Notes: generated by a model from the sequence alone, not told the origin. A stretch of 64,000 bases of DNA from Rouxiella badensis (GCF_002093665.1 NZ_MRWE01000005.1:62001-126000); one strand, 5' to 3'. Positions 27,508 to 38,754 are shown, counted from the first letter of the stretch. A program made the numbers and translations.

Positions 27508-28233
27508 TTGACCGATTTTATCCCTTCTGCACCGGTACTTATCACCGGTGGCGCCAAGCGAATAGGACTGGCTCTGGCTGAGTCGATGCTAGAGAAAAAA
27601 ATTCCGGTAATCGTGAGTTATCGGCAACCTTACCCTGCCCTTGAGGAGCTGATTAAGAAAGGCGCATGCTGCATTCAGGCCGATTTTTCAGAAAATGCAG
27701 GGATACTCGCCTTTGCTGAAAAAGTGCGTGCCCAAACCGGTAAACTGCGTGCCATCATTCATAACGCCAGCTCATGGGTCGCAGAGTCGCCAGACACCGC
27801 ACCACAGGATACGATGGCGATGATGCTGCAAATCCACGTTTACACCCCTTACCTGCTCAATCTCGAGCTGGAAGAATGTCTGCGGGGTCAGGGCACGGCC
27901 GGCGCCGATATCATTCACATTACCGATTTCGTGGTGGAAAAAGGCAGTAAAAAGCACATCGCCTATTCGGCAAGCAAGGCAGCGCTGGATAATATGACGC
28001 TCTCATTTGCACGAAAGCTGGCACCTGAGGTCAAAGTTAACTCCATTGCACCCGCGCTAATCCTCTTTAACCCAGAGGACGACGCCTCATACCGCGAGCA
28101 CGCGTTAAATAAATCGTTAATGAAGATTGAGCCGGGCGAAAGTGAGATAGTCAATCTGGTTGATTACATCATGCGCAGTAAGTATGTGACCGGCAAAACA
28201 CTCGGCGTTGACGGCGGCAGAAGATTGCGCTGA
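27508..28233 (+). CDS. folM: Dihydromonapterin reductase FolM (short-chain dehydrogenase)
   Basis: A 241-residue SDR enzyme with the NADP-binding motif TGGAKRIG and catalytic YSASK (Tyr and Lys). It matches E. coli FolM in SYRQPYPALEELI, QADFSENAG, ARKLAPEVKVNSIAPALILF and the terminal GVDGGRRLR. FolM reduces dihydromonapterin to tetrahydromonapterin and has some dihydrofolate reductase activity. AGGAG six bases upstream and homology point to TTG 27508 as the start; the frame is open from 27475. rstA follows, as it does closely in E. coli (with ydgC between). Confidence 0.94.
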   Translation: MTDFIPSAPVLITGGAKRIGLALAESMLEKKIPVIVSYRQPYPALEELIKKGACCIQADFSENAGILAFAEKVRAQTGKLRAIIHNASSWVAESPDTAPQDTMAMMLQIHVYTPYLLNLELEECLRGQGTAGADIIHITDFVVEKGSKKHIAYSASKAALDNMTLSFARKLAPEVKVNSIAPALILFNPEDDASYREHALNKSLMKIEPGESEIVNLVDYIMRSKYVTGKTLGVDGGRRLR

Positions 28234-28259
28234 CGCAGCGGTTGCCTGTGTTTATTAAT

Positions 28260-28346
28260 ATGAACGAAGTCTACTGCGGGCGTGGCGTTGATGCCCCGCT
28301 CGCGCTATGCTGGAACCCGATTTTCACCTTGACAGCAAACCAATGA
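28260..28346 (+). CDS. Possible leader ORF upstream of rstA (28 codons)
   Basis: ATG 28260 opens a 28-codon frame whose TGA overlaps the rstA ATG as ATGA, the usual arrangement for coupled translation. rstA has no clear Shine-Dalgarno of its own, which makes coupling attractive. However, this small frame also lacks a good ribosome site, so it may be chance. Confidence 0.25.
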   Translation: MNEVYCGRGVDAPLALCWNPIFTLTANQ

Positions 28347-29077
28347 ATAAAATCGTTTTTGTAGAAGATGACGCCGAGGTGGGTAAGCTGATCGCTGCCT
28401 ATTTGGGCAAGCATGACATTGAAGTTCTTATTGAACCTCGCGGAGACACGGCGCAAGACAGAATCGCGGTCGAAAAACCCGATTTGGTATTACTCGACAT
28501 CATGCTTCCCGGTAAAGACGGCATGACCCTCTGCCGCGACCTGCGCCCGGCCTATGACGGCCCCATCGTGTTGCTGACCTCGCTGGACAGCGACATGAAC
28601 CATATTTTGTCGCTCGAGATGGGCGCTAATGACTATATTCTGAAAACAACGCCACCGGCCGTGCTGCTGGCGCGTCTTCGGCTGCACCTGCGCCAGCGCC
28701 CGACGTCTACCACCGCCGAGCCAGAGAAAACCAGCAAACCGATGCAGAAAAGCAACGCCCTGCACTTCGGCCAGCTGTGCATTGATCCCGTCAACCGCGA
28801 AGTCACGCTGGGTGAAGAAACGATTACCCTTTCAACCTCAGACTTTGACCTTCTGTGGGAGCTCGCCACGCACGCAGGCCGCATCATGGACCGTGAAGCG
28901 CTGCTGCTCAACCTGCGTGGCGTGAGCTATGACGGGCTCGACCGCAGCATTGATGTCGCTATCTCTCGCCTGCGTCGCAAACTTTACGACAACGCGCTTG
29001 AACCATTTCGTATCAAAACGGTGCGTAATAAAGGTTATCTGTTTGCCCCTAACGCCTGGGAGTCCGTGCAGGAATGA
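28343..29077 (+). CDS. rstA: Two-component response regulator RstA
   Basis: A 244-residue OmpR-type regulator. The receiver has the acidic pocket EDD (8-10) and phospho-acceptor D52 (LLDIMLPGKDGM), and LLTSLDSDMNHILSLEMGA matches E. coli RstA. The C-terminal winged helix contains RGVSYDGLDRSIDVAISRLRRKL. RstA activates asr and other acid-related genes and is itself under PhoPQ control in E. coli. Start by homology at MNKIVFVEDD. Its stop overlaps the rstB start (ATGA). Confidence 0.97.
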   Translation: MNKIVFVEDDAEVGKLIAAYLGKHDIEVLIEPRGDTAQDRIAVEKPDLVLLDIMLPGKDGMTLCRDLRPAYDGPIVLLTSLDSDMNHILSLEMGANDYILKTTPPAVLLARLRLHLRQRPTSTTAEPEKTSKPMQKSNALHFGQLCIDPVNREVTLGEETITLSTSDFDLLWELATHAGRIMDREALLLNLRGVSYDGLDRSIDVAISRLRRKLYDNALEPFRIKTVRNKGYLFAPNAWESVQE

Positions 29078-30378
29078 GAAAACTTTTCGTTCAGTTCTTC
29101 CTGCTGCTGCTGGTGTGTTTCCTGGTTATGGCAATGCTGGTCGGACTGGTTTACAAAGTCACCGCCGAGCGCACCGGTCGCCAGTCGATGAACGATCTGA
29201 TGAAAAGTTCGCTCTATCTGATGCGAAGCGAGCTGCGTGAAATTCCTATCAAAGACTGGAACAAGACCATCAGCACCCTTGAGCTGAACCTCTCGTTCAA
29301 ACTGCATATCGAGCCACTGGGCAAGCGCAAGCTAAGCCCGGCACTCGACGCCCAACTGCGTGACGGCGAAATTGTGGCGCTCGACAGCGAATACACCTTT
29401 ATACAGCGCGTGCCGCGAAGTAACTATGTTTTGGTCGTCGGGCCGATTCCATATCTGTTTTACATGCATGAAATGCGCTTGCTCGATTTGGGGCTGCTGA
29501 TTTTCATCGGCCTGTCGTTAGCGTTGCCGGTATTTTTATGGATGCGTCCACACTGGCAGGACCTGCTTAAGTTAGAAAACTCGGCGCAGCGGCTTGGCAA
29601 TGGTCATCTCGACGAACGAACCAATTTTGACTCGACGTCGAGCCTCAATCGTCTGGGAATTGCCTTTAACCAGATGGCTGACAACATTAATACCCTTATT
29701 GCGAGCAAGAAGCAGCTTATTGACGGTATCGCTCACGAGCTGCGAACGCCGCTGGTCCGGCTGCGTTACCGGCTTGCCATCAGTGAAAATCTGCCAGAGG
29801 CCGAACAGCAGGCCATAAACCGTGACATCGGTCAGCTGGAGTCGCTGATCGACGAGCTGCTGACCTACGCCCGTCTCGACCGGCCACAGGTCGCGCTGCA
29901 TTTAACCAAAATCAACCTGCCGGAATGGATTGAAGACAAGGCCGATGACTTCCGTCTGGTAAATACCGAGCATGAGATAGAACTCGATGTGACTAAACCG
30001 GCCGACTTCGGCGGTGTGGACCTCCGCCTGATGGAGCGCGTACTCGACAATCTGGTCAACAACGCGCAGCGCTACGCTCATAAGCATTTGCGTATCAGCC
30101 TGTGGTTACAGGGTGAAGAAGCCAACCTACAGGTTGAGGACGATGGTCCGGGCATTCCACCGGAAGAGCGTTTGAGAATTTTTGAGCCATTCGTTAGGCT
30201 GGACCCAAGTCGTGACCGTGCAACCGGCGGCTGCGGGCTGGGATTGGCCATCGTGCATTCGATTGCCGTGGCCTATCAGGGGCGCGTCATGGTTGATTCC
30301 AGCCCGCTCGGCGGCGCAAGCATCCGCTTTAGTTGGCCGATTAAACCGACATTTAATCTCGCTATTGAACCGCAATAA
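29074..30378 (+). CDS. rstB: Sensor histidine kinase RstB
   Basis: A 434-residue membrane kinase. Helix 1 is at residues 4-27, followed by a short periplasmic domain and helix 2 near 136-156. Then come a HAMP linker (LENSAQRLGNGHLDERT), the H-box GIAHELRTPL with phospho-acceptor H221, the N-box NLVNNAQRY, and G-boxes DDGPGIPPE and GGCGLGLAIV. It phosphorylates RstA. In E. coli the small protein MgrB-PhoQ axis feeds this system. It overlaps rstA by four bases. Confidence 0.97.
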   Translation: MRKLFVQFFLLLLVCFLVMAMLVGLVYKVTAERTGRQSMNDLMKSSLYLMRSELREIPIKDWNKTISTLELNLSFKLHIEPLGKRKLSPALDAQLRDGEIVALDSEYTFIQRVPRSNYVLVVGPIPYLFYMHEMRLLDLGLLIFIGLSLALPVFLWMRPHWQDLLKLENSAQRLGNGHLDERTNFDSTSSLNRLGIAFNQMADNINTLIASKKQLIDGIAHELRTPLVRLRYRLAISENLPEAEQQAINRDIGQLESLIDELLTYARLDRPQVALHLTKINLPEWIEDKADDFRLVNTEHEIELDVTKPADFGGVDLRLMERVLDNLVNNAQRYAHKHLRISLWLQGEEANLQVEDDGPGIPPEERLRIFEPFVRLDPSRDRATGGCGLGLAIVHSIAVAYQGRVMVDSSPLGGASIRFSWPIKPTFNLAIEPQ

Positions 30379-30438
30379 ATCGGGCCTGGGGGCAAACTTC
30401 CCCCACATTTTTATTATTTTGAAAGCACGGAGTTCAGC

Positions 30439-31920
30439 ATGGCTACAGCTTATTCACAGTTACGCGCTACCTTTACCCGACTGTCGCGTTTCAGTCATCT
30501 TTCGTCCATCGCCGGATGGGACATGCAAACCATGATGCCACCGGAAGGCAGCCGCGCTCGCTCCGAGGCTTTGGCTGAATTGAGCGTTCTTCAGCACCAG
30601 ATTTTGACCGCGGGCAAAGTGGGCGAATGGCTTGAGCAGGCGAAGCAAGAAGACCTCAACGATCTCGAGCAGTCTAACCTGCGCGAAATGGCCCGCCAGT
30701 ATCAGCACGCCGCCCTGCTTCCGGAGAGCCTGGTTGAAGCGAAATCTCTCGCCGGCGCCCGCTGTGAGCACGCATGGCGTCGTCAACGCCCAGCGAATGA
30801 CTGGGAAGGTTTTGTCGATAACCTGCGTGAAGTAGTGAAACTCAGCCGTGAAGAAGCGACACTGCGCGCCGAAGCAGCGGGTATCAGCCGTTATGACTCT
30901 CTGCTTGACCTCTATGAGCCGGGCATGACCGCCCACAAGCTCGACGGTATTTTTGGTGATTTGAAAACCTGGCTGCCCCAGTTGTTGCAAAAGGTGGTTG
31001 AGAAACAGAAATCCGTACAGTTTGTTCAGCCGCAGGGCCCGTTTGCTATCGACAGTCAGAAACAGCTGGGCCTTAGCGTCATGAAGCGTCTCGGCTTCAA
31101 CTTTGACGCAGGTCGTCTGGATATCAGCGCACATCCATTCTGCGGCGGCGTCCCGCAGGACGTGCGTATTACCACGCGTTACAACGAAGATGAGTTCATC
31201 ACCGCCATGATGGGGGTTATCCACGAAACCGGACATGCGCGCTATGAGCAAAATCTGCCGAAAGAGTGGCTGGGCCAGCCGGTATCCAACGCGCGTTCAA
31301 TGGGCGTTCACGAATCGCAAAGCCTGCTGTTTGAAATGCAGCTCGGCTGTAGCGACATTTTCCTGAAATCTATTTTCCCGCTGGTTACCGAGCAGTTTGG
31401 TGAGCGTCATGGCCTCGACGTCGATAACTTCATCAAGCTTAACCAACGTGTACAGCCGGGCCTGATCCGCGTCGATGCCGATGAGGTCAGCTACCCTGCG
31501 CATATTATTCTGCGTTATGAAATTGAGCAGGCGCTTATTGAAGGAGAAATTGAAGTCGACGATATTCCGGCACTGTGGAGCAGTAAGATGCAGCAATATC
31601 TGGGCCTCGATACCGTCGGCAATTATACCAACGGCTGTATGCAAGATATTCACTGGACCGACGGTGGCTTCGGTTATTTCCCGACCTATACGCTGGGTGC
31701 CATGTATGCAGCACAGTTATTCCAGACGGCGAATAAAGCGATTCCAACGCTACAGGACGATATAGCCCGAGGCGATCTGACGGCATTATTCCAGTGGCTG
31801 AACCAGAATATCTGGCAGCACGGCAGCCGCTTCTCGACCGACCAGTTAATTGCCAATGCCACGGGTGAAACCTTAAATACCGAGTTCTTCCGTAAACATC
31901 TCGAAAGCCGTTACCTGTAA
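30439..31920 (+). CDS. Carboxypeptidase M32 (Taq carboxypeptidase family)
   Basis: A 493-residue cytoplasmic metallopeptidase of family M32. The zinc motif HETGH begins at H262 (H262 and H266 ligands, E263 catalyst), and the third-ligand segment HESQSL follows some 30 residues later. DVRITTRYNEDEF and DADEVSYPAHIILRYEIEQ are further M32 signatures. It removes C-terminal amino acids of broad type, except proline. It lies 60 bases after rstB but is probably an independent unit, as no functional link is known. Confidence 0.92.
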   Translation: MATAYSQLRATFTRLSRFSHLSSIAGWDMQTMMPPEGSRARSEALAELSVLQHQILTAGKVGEWLEQAKQEDLNDLEQSNLREMARQYQHAALLPESLVEAKSLAGARCEHAWRRQRPANDWEGFVDNLREVVKLSREEATLRAEAAGISRYDSLLDLYEPGMTAHKLDGIFGDLKTWLPQLLQKVVEKQKSVQFVQPQGPFAIDSQKQLGLSVMKRLGFNFDAGRLDISAHPFCGGVPQDVRITTRYNEDEFITAMMGVIHETGHARYEQNLPKEWLGQPVSNARSMGVHESQSLLFEMQLGCSDIFLKSIFPLVTEQFGERHGLDVDNFIKLNQRVQPGLIRVDADEVSYPAHIILRYEIEQALIEGEIEVDDIPALWSSKMQQYLGLDTVGNYTNGCMQDIHWTDGGFGYFPTYTLGAMYAAQLFQTANKAIPTLQDDIARGDLTALFQWLNQNIWQHGSRFSTDQLIANATGETLNTEFFRKHLESRYL

Positions 31921-32153
31921 TAATCGTGACTTCCCGGGCAATGAATTCTCATGGCCCGGGAAAACCGCCCCATTCTGCTAAGATTTTTCTTATTTCATTG
32001 TTACAGATCCCCCTGATTTTAACCGATTTATGGCTTCTCAAAACGCTTAGGTAACCTGAATCTGCCGTGTGTTGTAACTAAGCAGCGTAATTTGTATGTT
32101 TTTCGTTGTACATAAAATCGCAACCAACTGATAAATATCAATAATACAGTTTG

Positions 32154-32167
32154 TACATACGGTTACA
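32154..32167 (+). promoter_or_regulatory. RstA box in the asr promoter
   Basis: TACATACGGTTACA matches the RstA consensus TACATNTNGTTACA at all but one defined position. It lies 106 bases before the asr Shine-Dalgarno region, within the 352-base non-coding gap 31921-32272, and a TAGTAT at 32210 could be the -10 element. The rstAB genes are only 2 kb away. Confidence 0.82.
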
Positions 32168-32272
32168 CGCCGAAACCAATCACTAACGGACAACAGACAC
32201 TCAGAAGCCTAGTATTCTCCTACCGGCCCCGCAGTGGGGTGGATACATAAATTCAATTCTGAGGAATTAACG

Positions 32273-32662
32273 ATGAAAAAGGTATTAGCTCTGGTTATTG
32301 CCGCTGCAATGGGCCTGTCTTCTGCAGCATTCGCTGCTGAAACTACCGCTGCTCCAGCTGCTGCTGCAACCACCACTACTGCTGCTCCTGCTCCAGCTGC
32401 TAAAGCGCCAGTTGCTAAAACGCACACTGCGAAAAAGCACGCTAAGAAGCACGCAACCAAGAAGAAAGTTGCACAGAAAGCTCAGGCTGCTAAAAAACAC
32501 GTGAAAAAACACGCTGCTAAGAAGCCAGTTGCTCAGAAAGCGCAGGCTGCTAAAAAACACGTGAAAAAACACGCTGCTAAGAAGCCAGTTGCTCAGAAAG
32601 CTCAGGCTGCTAAAAAACACGTGAAAAAACACGCTAAAAAAGCTGCTCCAGCAGCTAAGTAA
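32273..32662 (+). CDS. asr: Acid shock protein Asr
   Basis: A 129-residue secreted, very basic protein. The signal peptide ends at AFA-AET, then comes an Ala/Pro/Thr segment, then Lys/His-rich repeats such as [20 protein letters not shown]. Asr is strongly induced at low pH through RstA and is a disordered periplasmic protein thought to buffer or chaperone. GAGG precedes ATG 32273. It is followed by ydgU and ydgD, as in E. coli, and ends at a strong terminator. Confidence 0.94.
   Translation: MKKVLALVIAAAMGLSSAAFAAETTAAPAAAATTTTAAPAPAAKAPVAKTHTAKKHAKKHATKKKVAQKAQAAKKHVKKHAAKKPVAQKAQAAKKHVKKHAAKKPVAQKAQAAKKHVKKHAKKAAPAAK
32461..32640 (+). repeat. Three 60-bp in-frame tandem repeats in asr
   Basis: Units 32461-32520, 32521-32580 and 32581-32640 differ at only a few positions and encode a 20-residue Lys/His/Ala period. 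The near identity at DNA level suggests recent copy-number change. Confidence 0.92.
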
Positions 32663-32711
32663 TAAGTCTTTGTGAGCAACTCGTCTCACCATTATCAAGA
32701 CTGATTATTTG

Positions 32712-32737
32712 ACACCCGGTTCGCCGGGTGTTTTTTT
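32712..32737 (+). terminator. Intrinsic terminator after asr
   Basis: CACCCGG-TTCG-CCGGGTG has a UUCG-type tetraloop and is followed by seven T residues. Confidence 0.94.
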
Positions 32738-32813
32738 CTCCGGCCTTAGACCCCCTAGCGAAATATGAACACGGGGTTATCTTAATTAGGCAATCTTGAG
32801 GTATTGATGGACG

Positions 32814-32894
32814 ATGCTGCGACGCTACCTGTTCGAAATTACCCTGAGTTCACTGATCCTGTTAGGCCTGATTACGTTGTTCTTCTACTTCTAG
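32814..32894 (+). CDS. ydgU: Small membrane protein YdgU
   Basis: A 26-residue protein consisting of MLRRY, then one hydrophobic helix rich in Leu, Ile and Phe. E. coli has a 27-residue acid-inducible membrane protein, YdgU, in the same place between asr and ydgD, so synteny supports the call. The GAGG Shine-Dalgarno is 12 bases upstream, longer than usual, and is better spaced for another ATG at 32807 in a different frame. That other frame gives an unremarkable peptide. Confidence 0.7.
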   Translation: MLRRYLFEITLSSLILLGLITLFFYF

Positions 32895-33078
32895 AGGAAA
32901 ACGTTTTTCAACTAATCCGGAAAGTCAGAACCCATAATTAAAAAAATCCAATTAATACCGAGATAAATTGTTATTACCGAGTTATCTTAACCTCCTGTTA
33001 CCAATAAGCTCTATACAGCTATAATCATCATCTTATTAATTGACTCTCAGTCAATCCCGCACTTAAGGTCAAAACGAT

Positions 33079-33924
33079 ATGCGCATAGCTTTACCGCTTG
33101 TCTTGTGCTTCCTCTGCTTCGCCCTCCCTGCTCATGCCGATTCATCAGACTCGGATAGCGACTCAGACACAATCAGCCTTAAAGAAAAAACCGCCCTATT
33201 TTTTGGCCAGGATCACCGTACCCACGTCAGCGATGTTAAAAGCTGGCCATGGCAGGCGATAGGTCAGATTGAAACGGCAAGCGGTAATCTTTGCACCGCG
33301 ACCCTCATTTCCGAGCACCTGGTCCTGACCGCCGGACACTGCGTGCTAGCGCCCCCGGGTAACATCGACAAAGTCATCGCTCTGCGTTTTATCTCTCAGC
33401 ATGAGAAATGGCGCTATCAGATTACGTCACTGCAAACGCTGGTTGATCCTGCGCTAGGCAAGAAACTCAAAGCCGACGGTGATGGCTGGATAGTGCCACC
33501 AAAAGCCGCGCCGTATGACTTCGCGCTGGTGCGTATTACCGATGAAAAACGAAAGTTGCCTATCAAGCCCCTGCCCCTGTGGCAAGGCACGCGTGACGAG
33601 CTGACGGCGGCGCTGAAGGCCAATGACCGCAAAGTGACGCAGGCAGGTTACCCTGAAGATCACCTCGATGACCTCTATAGTCATCAGGATTGTTTAATTA
33701 CCGGATGGGCACAGCCGGGCGTGATGTCGCACCGTTGTGATACCTTGCCAGGCGACAGTGGCTCGCCGTTACTGCTTAAGCAAGACGGTAAATGGACGCT
33801 GATTGGTATTCAAAGCTCGGCGCCTGCCGCGCAGGACCGTTATCTGGCGGATAACCGCGCCCTGGCCGTTCCGGCAATCAGGGACGCGTTAGTCGAGTTA
33901 AGCGATAACCAGCTGGCGCACTAA
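33079..33924 (+). CDS. ydgD: Secreted trypsin-like serine protease YdgD
   Basis: A 281-residue protein with a signal peptide ending at AHA and an Asp/Ser-rich linker (SSDSDSDSD). A chymotrypsin-fold protease domain follows. The triad is His in TAGHC, Asp in YDFALVRI and Ser in GDSGSP. E. coli YdgD has the same order of genes and a similar length (about 273). It probably acts in the periplasm; its substrate is unknown. Its 3' end overlaps the hrpA 3' end by four bases. Confidence 0.92.
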   Translation: MRIALPLVLCFLCFALPAHADSSDSDSDSDTISLKEKTALFFGQDHRTHVSDVKSWPWQAIGQIETASGNLCTATLISEHLVLTAGHCVLAPPGNIDKVIALRFISQHEKWRYQITSLQTLVDPALGKKLKADGDGWIVPPKAAPYDFALVRITDEKRKLPIKPLPLWQGTRDELTAALKANDRKVTQAGYPEDHLDDLYSHQDCLITGWAQPGVMSHRCDTLPGDSGSPLLLKQDGKWTLIGIQSSAPAAQDRYLADNRALAVPAIRDALVELSDNQLAH

Positions 33925-36900
33925 GCCAGCTGCTCCATGGTCTGTAAAATACGCTTGTCCGAGATAGGATAAGGCGTTCCAAGCTGCTGCGCGAAGTAAC
34001 TCACGCGCAGCTCTTCAATCATCCAGCGCACTTCCTGAACCTCTTCACTGGCCTGACGCACCGGCGGCAGCTTGTTGAACCACTGTTGCCACTTCTGTTG
34101 AACGCTCTCAACCTTAAGCATCTGCGCGCGATCGCGATGTGCATCCATCGCCAGTTTGTCCATGCGTTTTTCAATAGCCTGTAAATAACGCAAGGTATCA
34201 GGTAGACGCTTCCAGCCATTCTGCGTCACAAAACCGCGATAGATAAGGCCCGACATCTGCGCCTTGATATCAGACAGCGCCAGCGCCATCGTCATGTCAA
34301 TTCGCCCTTTCAGGCGCTTATTAATACTGAATACTGCGGTCAGAATCTGCTCAACCTGGGTGGCAATCGTCACCACGGTGTCGTTGAGATTGGCGCGAAC
34401 GTGTTCATGCAGTTTGGCGAAACGGGCTTCGTCCCATACAGGCCCACCCGACTCGGCGACCAGTTTGTCGATACCGCAGGAGATGCAGTCGTCTATCAGG
34501 TCCAACACCTTGCCGTAGGGATTGAAATAAAGACCCAACTTCGCCTTGTTCGGCAGCTTCTCGTGCAGGTATTTGATAGGTGAAGGAATGTTCAACAGCA
34601 GCAAACGTCGCGTACCGCGCCACATCGCCTGTGACTGTTCAAGCTCGCTGTCAAATAACCGGATAGCGATACTGTCTTTTTCGTCCACCAGCGCCGGATA
34701 GGCTTTCACCTCATAACCGCCGCGCTTCTGCTGGTAGCAGTCCGGCAAGGTTCCGAAGCTCCAGACATGCAGGTTATTTTGCTCGATACCGTCGTCAGCG
34801 ACCGCAGAGAGCGTTTGCTGCACCTGTTCTTTCAGCGTTGACTTCAACGCTGTCAGACTCTTGCCTTCACGCAGCGTCTTGTTTTTGTCGTCAACAACGC
34901 GGAAAGTCATCTTGAGATGGTCCGGCACCTGGTCGAGCTGCCAGTCATCTCGTGACACCGTCACTCCCGTCATTTTACGTAATTCGCGCTCCATGGCCTC
35001 CAGCAGCGGCAGTTCAAACGGCGTAACGCGACCCAGCAGCGCATCGGCGTAGTTTGGCGCTGGAACAAAGTTACGGCGCACTGGCTTAGGCAGCGATTTA
35101 ATCAGCGCCATGATAAGGTCGCGACGAATACCCGGGATCTGCCAGTCGAAGCCCTGCTCTTCAATCTGATTAAGCAGCGGCAAGGGGATATGTACCGTAA
35201 CGCCGTCAGCTTCTGTGCCGGGTTCAAACTGATAGGTCACGCGCAGTTTGATATTTCCCTGATGCCAAAAGTTCGGGTAGTCATGCGCACTTATTTTCCC
35301 CGCCCCCTCTTTGATAAGCATGCTTTTTTCAAAGTTCAGGCTGTCGACAGGCTGTTTCTTCCACCAGGTATCAAAATGCTTACCGGACACCACCTCACGG
35401 CCGATGCGCTGGTCATAAAACAGGAACAGCGTCTCTTCGTCGACCAGAATGTCGCGACGGCGAGACTTATGCTCTAGCTCCTCAACTTCTGCGCGCAGAC
35501 GCAGGTTGTCGCGGAAGAAGGCATGACGGGTTTGCCAGTCACCCTCCACCAAAGCGTGACGGATAAACAGCTCACGCGAGAGGACGGCGTCGATGCTGCC
35601 ATAGTTGACGCGACGCGCCATGACAATCGGCAGCCCAAACAGTGTGACCTTTTCGTTGGCCATCACCGCGCCCTGGGCTTTTTCCCAATGCGGCTCGCTG
35701 TAGCTGTATTTCAGCAGGTGTTTGGCCAGCGGTTCTATCCACTCTGGCTCAATTTTGGCCGCAATACGCCCCCACAGGCGACTGGTTTCAACCAGCTCGG
35801 CAACTATCACCCACTTTGGCGGCTTCTTGAACAGACCAGAACCCGGGAAGATAGAGAACCGTGCGTTACGCGCACCGGTAAACTCCTGCTTCTCTACGTC
35901 TTTCTGCCCAACGTGTGACAGCAGACCGGTCAACAGCGCGCAGTGCACGCTGCGATAATCAGCGGCCACGCTGTTGATACGCAGTCCCAGCTCCTTCACC
36001 ACCTGACGCAGCTGGGTATAGATATCCTGCCACTCGCGAACGCGCAAATAGTTGAGGTAATCGCTGCGGCACAGCTTACGGAACTGTGCCGAAGAGAGCA
36101 CTTTTTGCTGCTCCTGAAGATAGTCCCACAGGTTCACGAAGGCGAGGAAATCGGAATCTTTATCCGCAAAGCGGCGATGTTTTTCGTCCGATGCCTGCTG
36201 TTTGTCCATCGGACGCTCACGCGGGTCCTGAATCGACAGCGCAGCGGTGATGATCATCACCTCGCGCAGACAGGCGTTTTTCTGCGCCTCAAGCACCATA
36301 CGGGCGAGTCGCGGGTCAACCGGCAGTTGAGCCAGGCTGCGGCCCTGTTCGGTCAGGGTATAGCGACCGTGCTCGGCAGGGTTAATCGCCCCCAACTCTT
36401 CGAGCAGGCGGACACCGTCCTGAATGTTGCGCTTATCGGGCGCTTCGACGAACGGGAAAGCAGAAATATCGCCCAGACCGAGTGAGGTCATCTGTAGGAT
36501 GACGGACGCCAGATTGGTACGCAGGATCTCTGGGTCGGTAAACTCAGGGCGCGACAGGAAGTCCTGCTCCGAATAAAGACGGATACAGATACCCTCGGAC
36601 ACACGCCCGCAACGTCCTTTACGCTGATTGGCCGAGGCCTGCGATACCGGCTCAATCGGCAAGCGCTGTACCTTGGTGCGGAAACTATAGCGACTAATAC
36701 GCGCCGTGCCGGGGTCGATAACGTATTTAATACCCGGTACGGTCAGCGACGTTTCGGCCACGTTGGTGGCAAGAACAATGCGGCGTCCAGCGTGCGACTG
36801 GAACACACGGTTTTGTTCACTGTTCGACAGGCGCGCATAGAGCGGCAAAATCTCGGTGTGCGGCAAATCAAGGCGATTCAGCGCGTCGGCGGTGTCACGA

Positions 36901-37796
36901 ATTTCGCGCTCACCGCTCATAAAGATCAGGATATCCCCGTTGCTCTCATGCCCCAGCTCGTCAACCGCGTCAAAAATAGCCTGCAGCTGGTCACGATCGG
37001 TATCATCTGCATCGTCAACGACCGGGCGATAACGCACCTCAACCGGATAGGTACGGCCTGAAACCTCAATAATAGGGGCATTGTTAAAATGTTTGGAAAA
37101 GCGCTGAGGATCGATGGTCGCCGAGGTGATGATGACTTTTAAATCCGGGCGCTTTGGCAGCAGCTGGCGCAAATATCCGAGAATAAAGTCGATGTTCAGG
37201 CTGCGCTCGTGCGCCTCATCGATAATCAGGGTGTCGTACTGCATCAGCATGCGGTCTTGCTGGATTTCGGCCAGCAAAATACCGTCGGTCATCAGCTTGA
37301 CCAGCGTGTTTTCACTCACCTGGTCGTTAAAACGGACCTTATAACCGACGGTACTGCCGAGCGAGGTTTCCAGCTCGTCGGCGATACGGTTAGCGACAGT
37401 ACGCGCCGCCAGTCTGCGCGGTTGAGTATGGCCAATCAGGCCTTTGATACCCCTGCCAAGCTCCATACAGATTTTCGGAATCTGCGTGGTTTTACCCGAA
37501 CCGGTTTCACCTGCGACGATAACGACCTGATGATCGCGGATGGCTTCAAAGATGTCCTGCTTCTTTTGACTGACCGGCAGATTGTCGGGATAGGTGATTT
37601 TAGGGCGTGACGCCTCACGTGCGCTGACTTTTTGCAGCCCCTGCTGGAGCGAAGTTTCAAGCTCTTGAGTCAGTCCCAGCAATGCCTGCGGGTCATCTAT
37701 TTTTTTTGCGCCCTGCAAACGACGTTGCAGGCGTTGTCGGTCACGTAGCATCAGCCCGTCTAGTTGTGCTGATAGTGCCGCGAGCGGTGATTTCAC
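33921..37796 (-). CDS. hrpA: ATP-dependent RNA helicase HrpA
   Basis: A 1291-residue DEAH-box helicase, near the length of E. coli HrpA (1300). Motif I is GETGSGKTT (96-104), motif II is DEAH near residue 195, then TSAT, the Q-R-x-G-R-x-G-R motif VI ([11 protein letters not shown]), and the winged-helix, ratchet and OB regions. A DUF3418 C-terminal domain follows. HrpA unwinds RNA and has been linked to mRNA processing and ribosome stalling rescue. It forms a single-gene unit convergent with ydgD and divergent from azoR. Confidence 0.97.
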   Translation of the reverse strand: MKSPLAALSAQLDGLMLRDRQRLQRRLQGAKKIDDPQALLGLTQELETSLQQGLQKVSAREASRPKITYPDNLPVSQKKQDIFEAIRDHQVVIVAGETGSGKTTQIPKICMELGRGIKGLIGHTQPRRLAARTVANRIADELETSLGSTVGYKVRFNDQVSENTLVKLMTDGILLAEIQQDRMLMQYDTLIIDEAHERSLNIDFILGYLRQLLPKRPDLKVIITSATIDPQRFSKHFNNAPIIEVSGRTYPVEVRYRPVVDDADDTDRDQLQAIFDAVDELGHESNGDILIFMSGEREIRDTADALNRLDLPHTEILPLYARLSNSEQNRVFQSHAGRRIVLATNVAETSLTVPGIKYVIDPGTARISRYSFRTKVQRLPIEPVSQASANQRKGRCGRVSEGICIRLYSEQDFLSRPEFTDPEILRTNLASVILQMTSLGLGDISAFPFVEAPDKRNIQDGVRLLEELGAINPAEHGRYTLTEQGRSLAQLPVDPRLARMVLEAQKNACLREVMIITAALSIQDPRERPMDKQQASDEKHRRFADKDSDFLAFVNLWDYLQEQQKVLSSAQFRKLCRSDYLNYLRVREWQDIYTQLRQVVKELGLRINSVAADYRSVHCALLTGLLSHVGQKDVEKQEFTGARNARFSIFPGSGLFKKPPKWVIVAELVETSRLWGRIAAKIEPEWIEPLAKHLLKYSYSEPHWEKAQGAVMANEKVTLFGLPIVMARRVNYGSIDAVLSRELFIRHALVEGDWQTRHAFFRDNLRLRAEVEELEHKSRRRDILVDEETLFLFYDQRIGREVVSGKHFDTWWKKQPVDSLNFEKSMLIKEGAGKISAHDYPNFWHQGNIKLRVTYQFEPGTEADGVTVHIPLPLLNQIEEQGFDWQIPGIRRDLIMALIKSLPKPVRRNFVPAPNYADALLGRVTPFELPLLEAMERELRKMTGVTVSRDDWQLDQVPDHLKMTFRVVDDKNKTLREGKSLTALKSTLKEQVQQTLSAVADDGIEQNNLHVWSFGTLPDCYQQKRGGYEVKAYPALVDEKDSIAIRLFDSELEQSQAMWRGTRRLLLLNIPSPIKYLHEKLPNKAKLGLYFNPYGKVLDLIDDCISCGIDKLVAESGGPVWDEARFAKLHEHVRANLNDTVVTIATQVEQILTAVFSINKRLKGRIDMTMALALSDIKAQMSGLIYRGFVTQNGWKRLPDTLRYLQAIEKRMDKLAMDAHRDRAQMLKVESVQQKWQQWFNKLPPVRQASEEVQEVRWMIEELRVSYFAQQLGTPYPISDKRILQTMEQLA

Positions 37797-37955
37797 GTTC
37801 TTGATTCCTTGATTAGAGGCGGCCGCTGGCCTTGCCTGAATAACGCTATGTTATCACAAGCTATTGAGGTTACTGAAAGTTGGAGGCGGATTTCTCAAGT
37901 GCCAGGTTATTCAAAAAATTCGAATGTAGATCTCGAAATATTGCACTATCACTGA

Positions 37956-38654
<699 letters not shown>

Positions 38655-38727
38655 TTATTTACCGTCACTCTCGGCTAACTCATTTTAGAAGCTGATGAGT
38701 CACGGTAGAGACGCTGTAATAAACATT

Positions 38728-38754
38728 GCGCGCCCAGTAAGGCGCGCTTTTTTT
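38728..38754 (+). terminator. Intrinsic terminator after azoR
   Basis: GCGCGCC-CAGTAA-GGCGCGC is a perfect 7-bp GC stem followed by a run of T residues. Confidence 0.93.

Noticed and set aside
32461-32640. Regular repeats that might suggest a CRISPR array
   Set aside because: The units are contiguous and in frame within asr, with no spacers and no cas genes nearby.
32285-32698. 137-codon frame antisense to asr
   Set aside because: Its Ser/Phe-rich repeats are the direct reverse of the Lys/Ala codons of asr.
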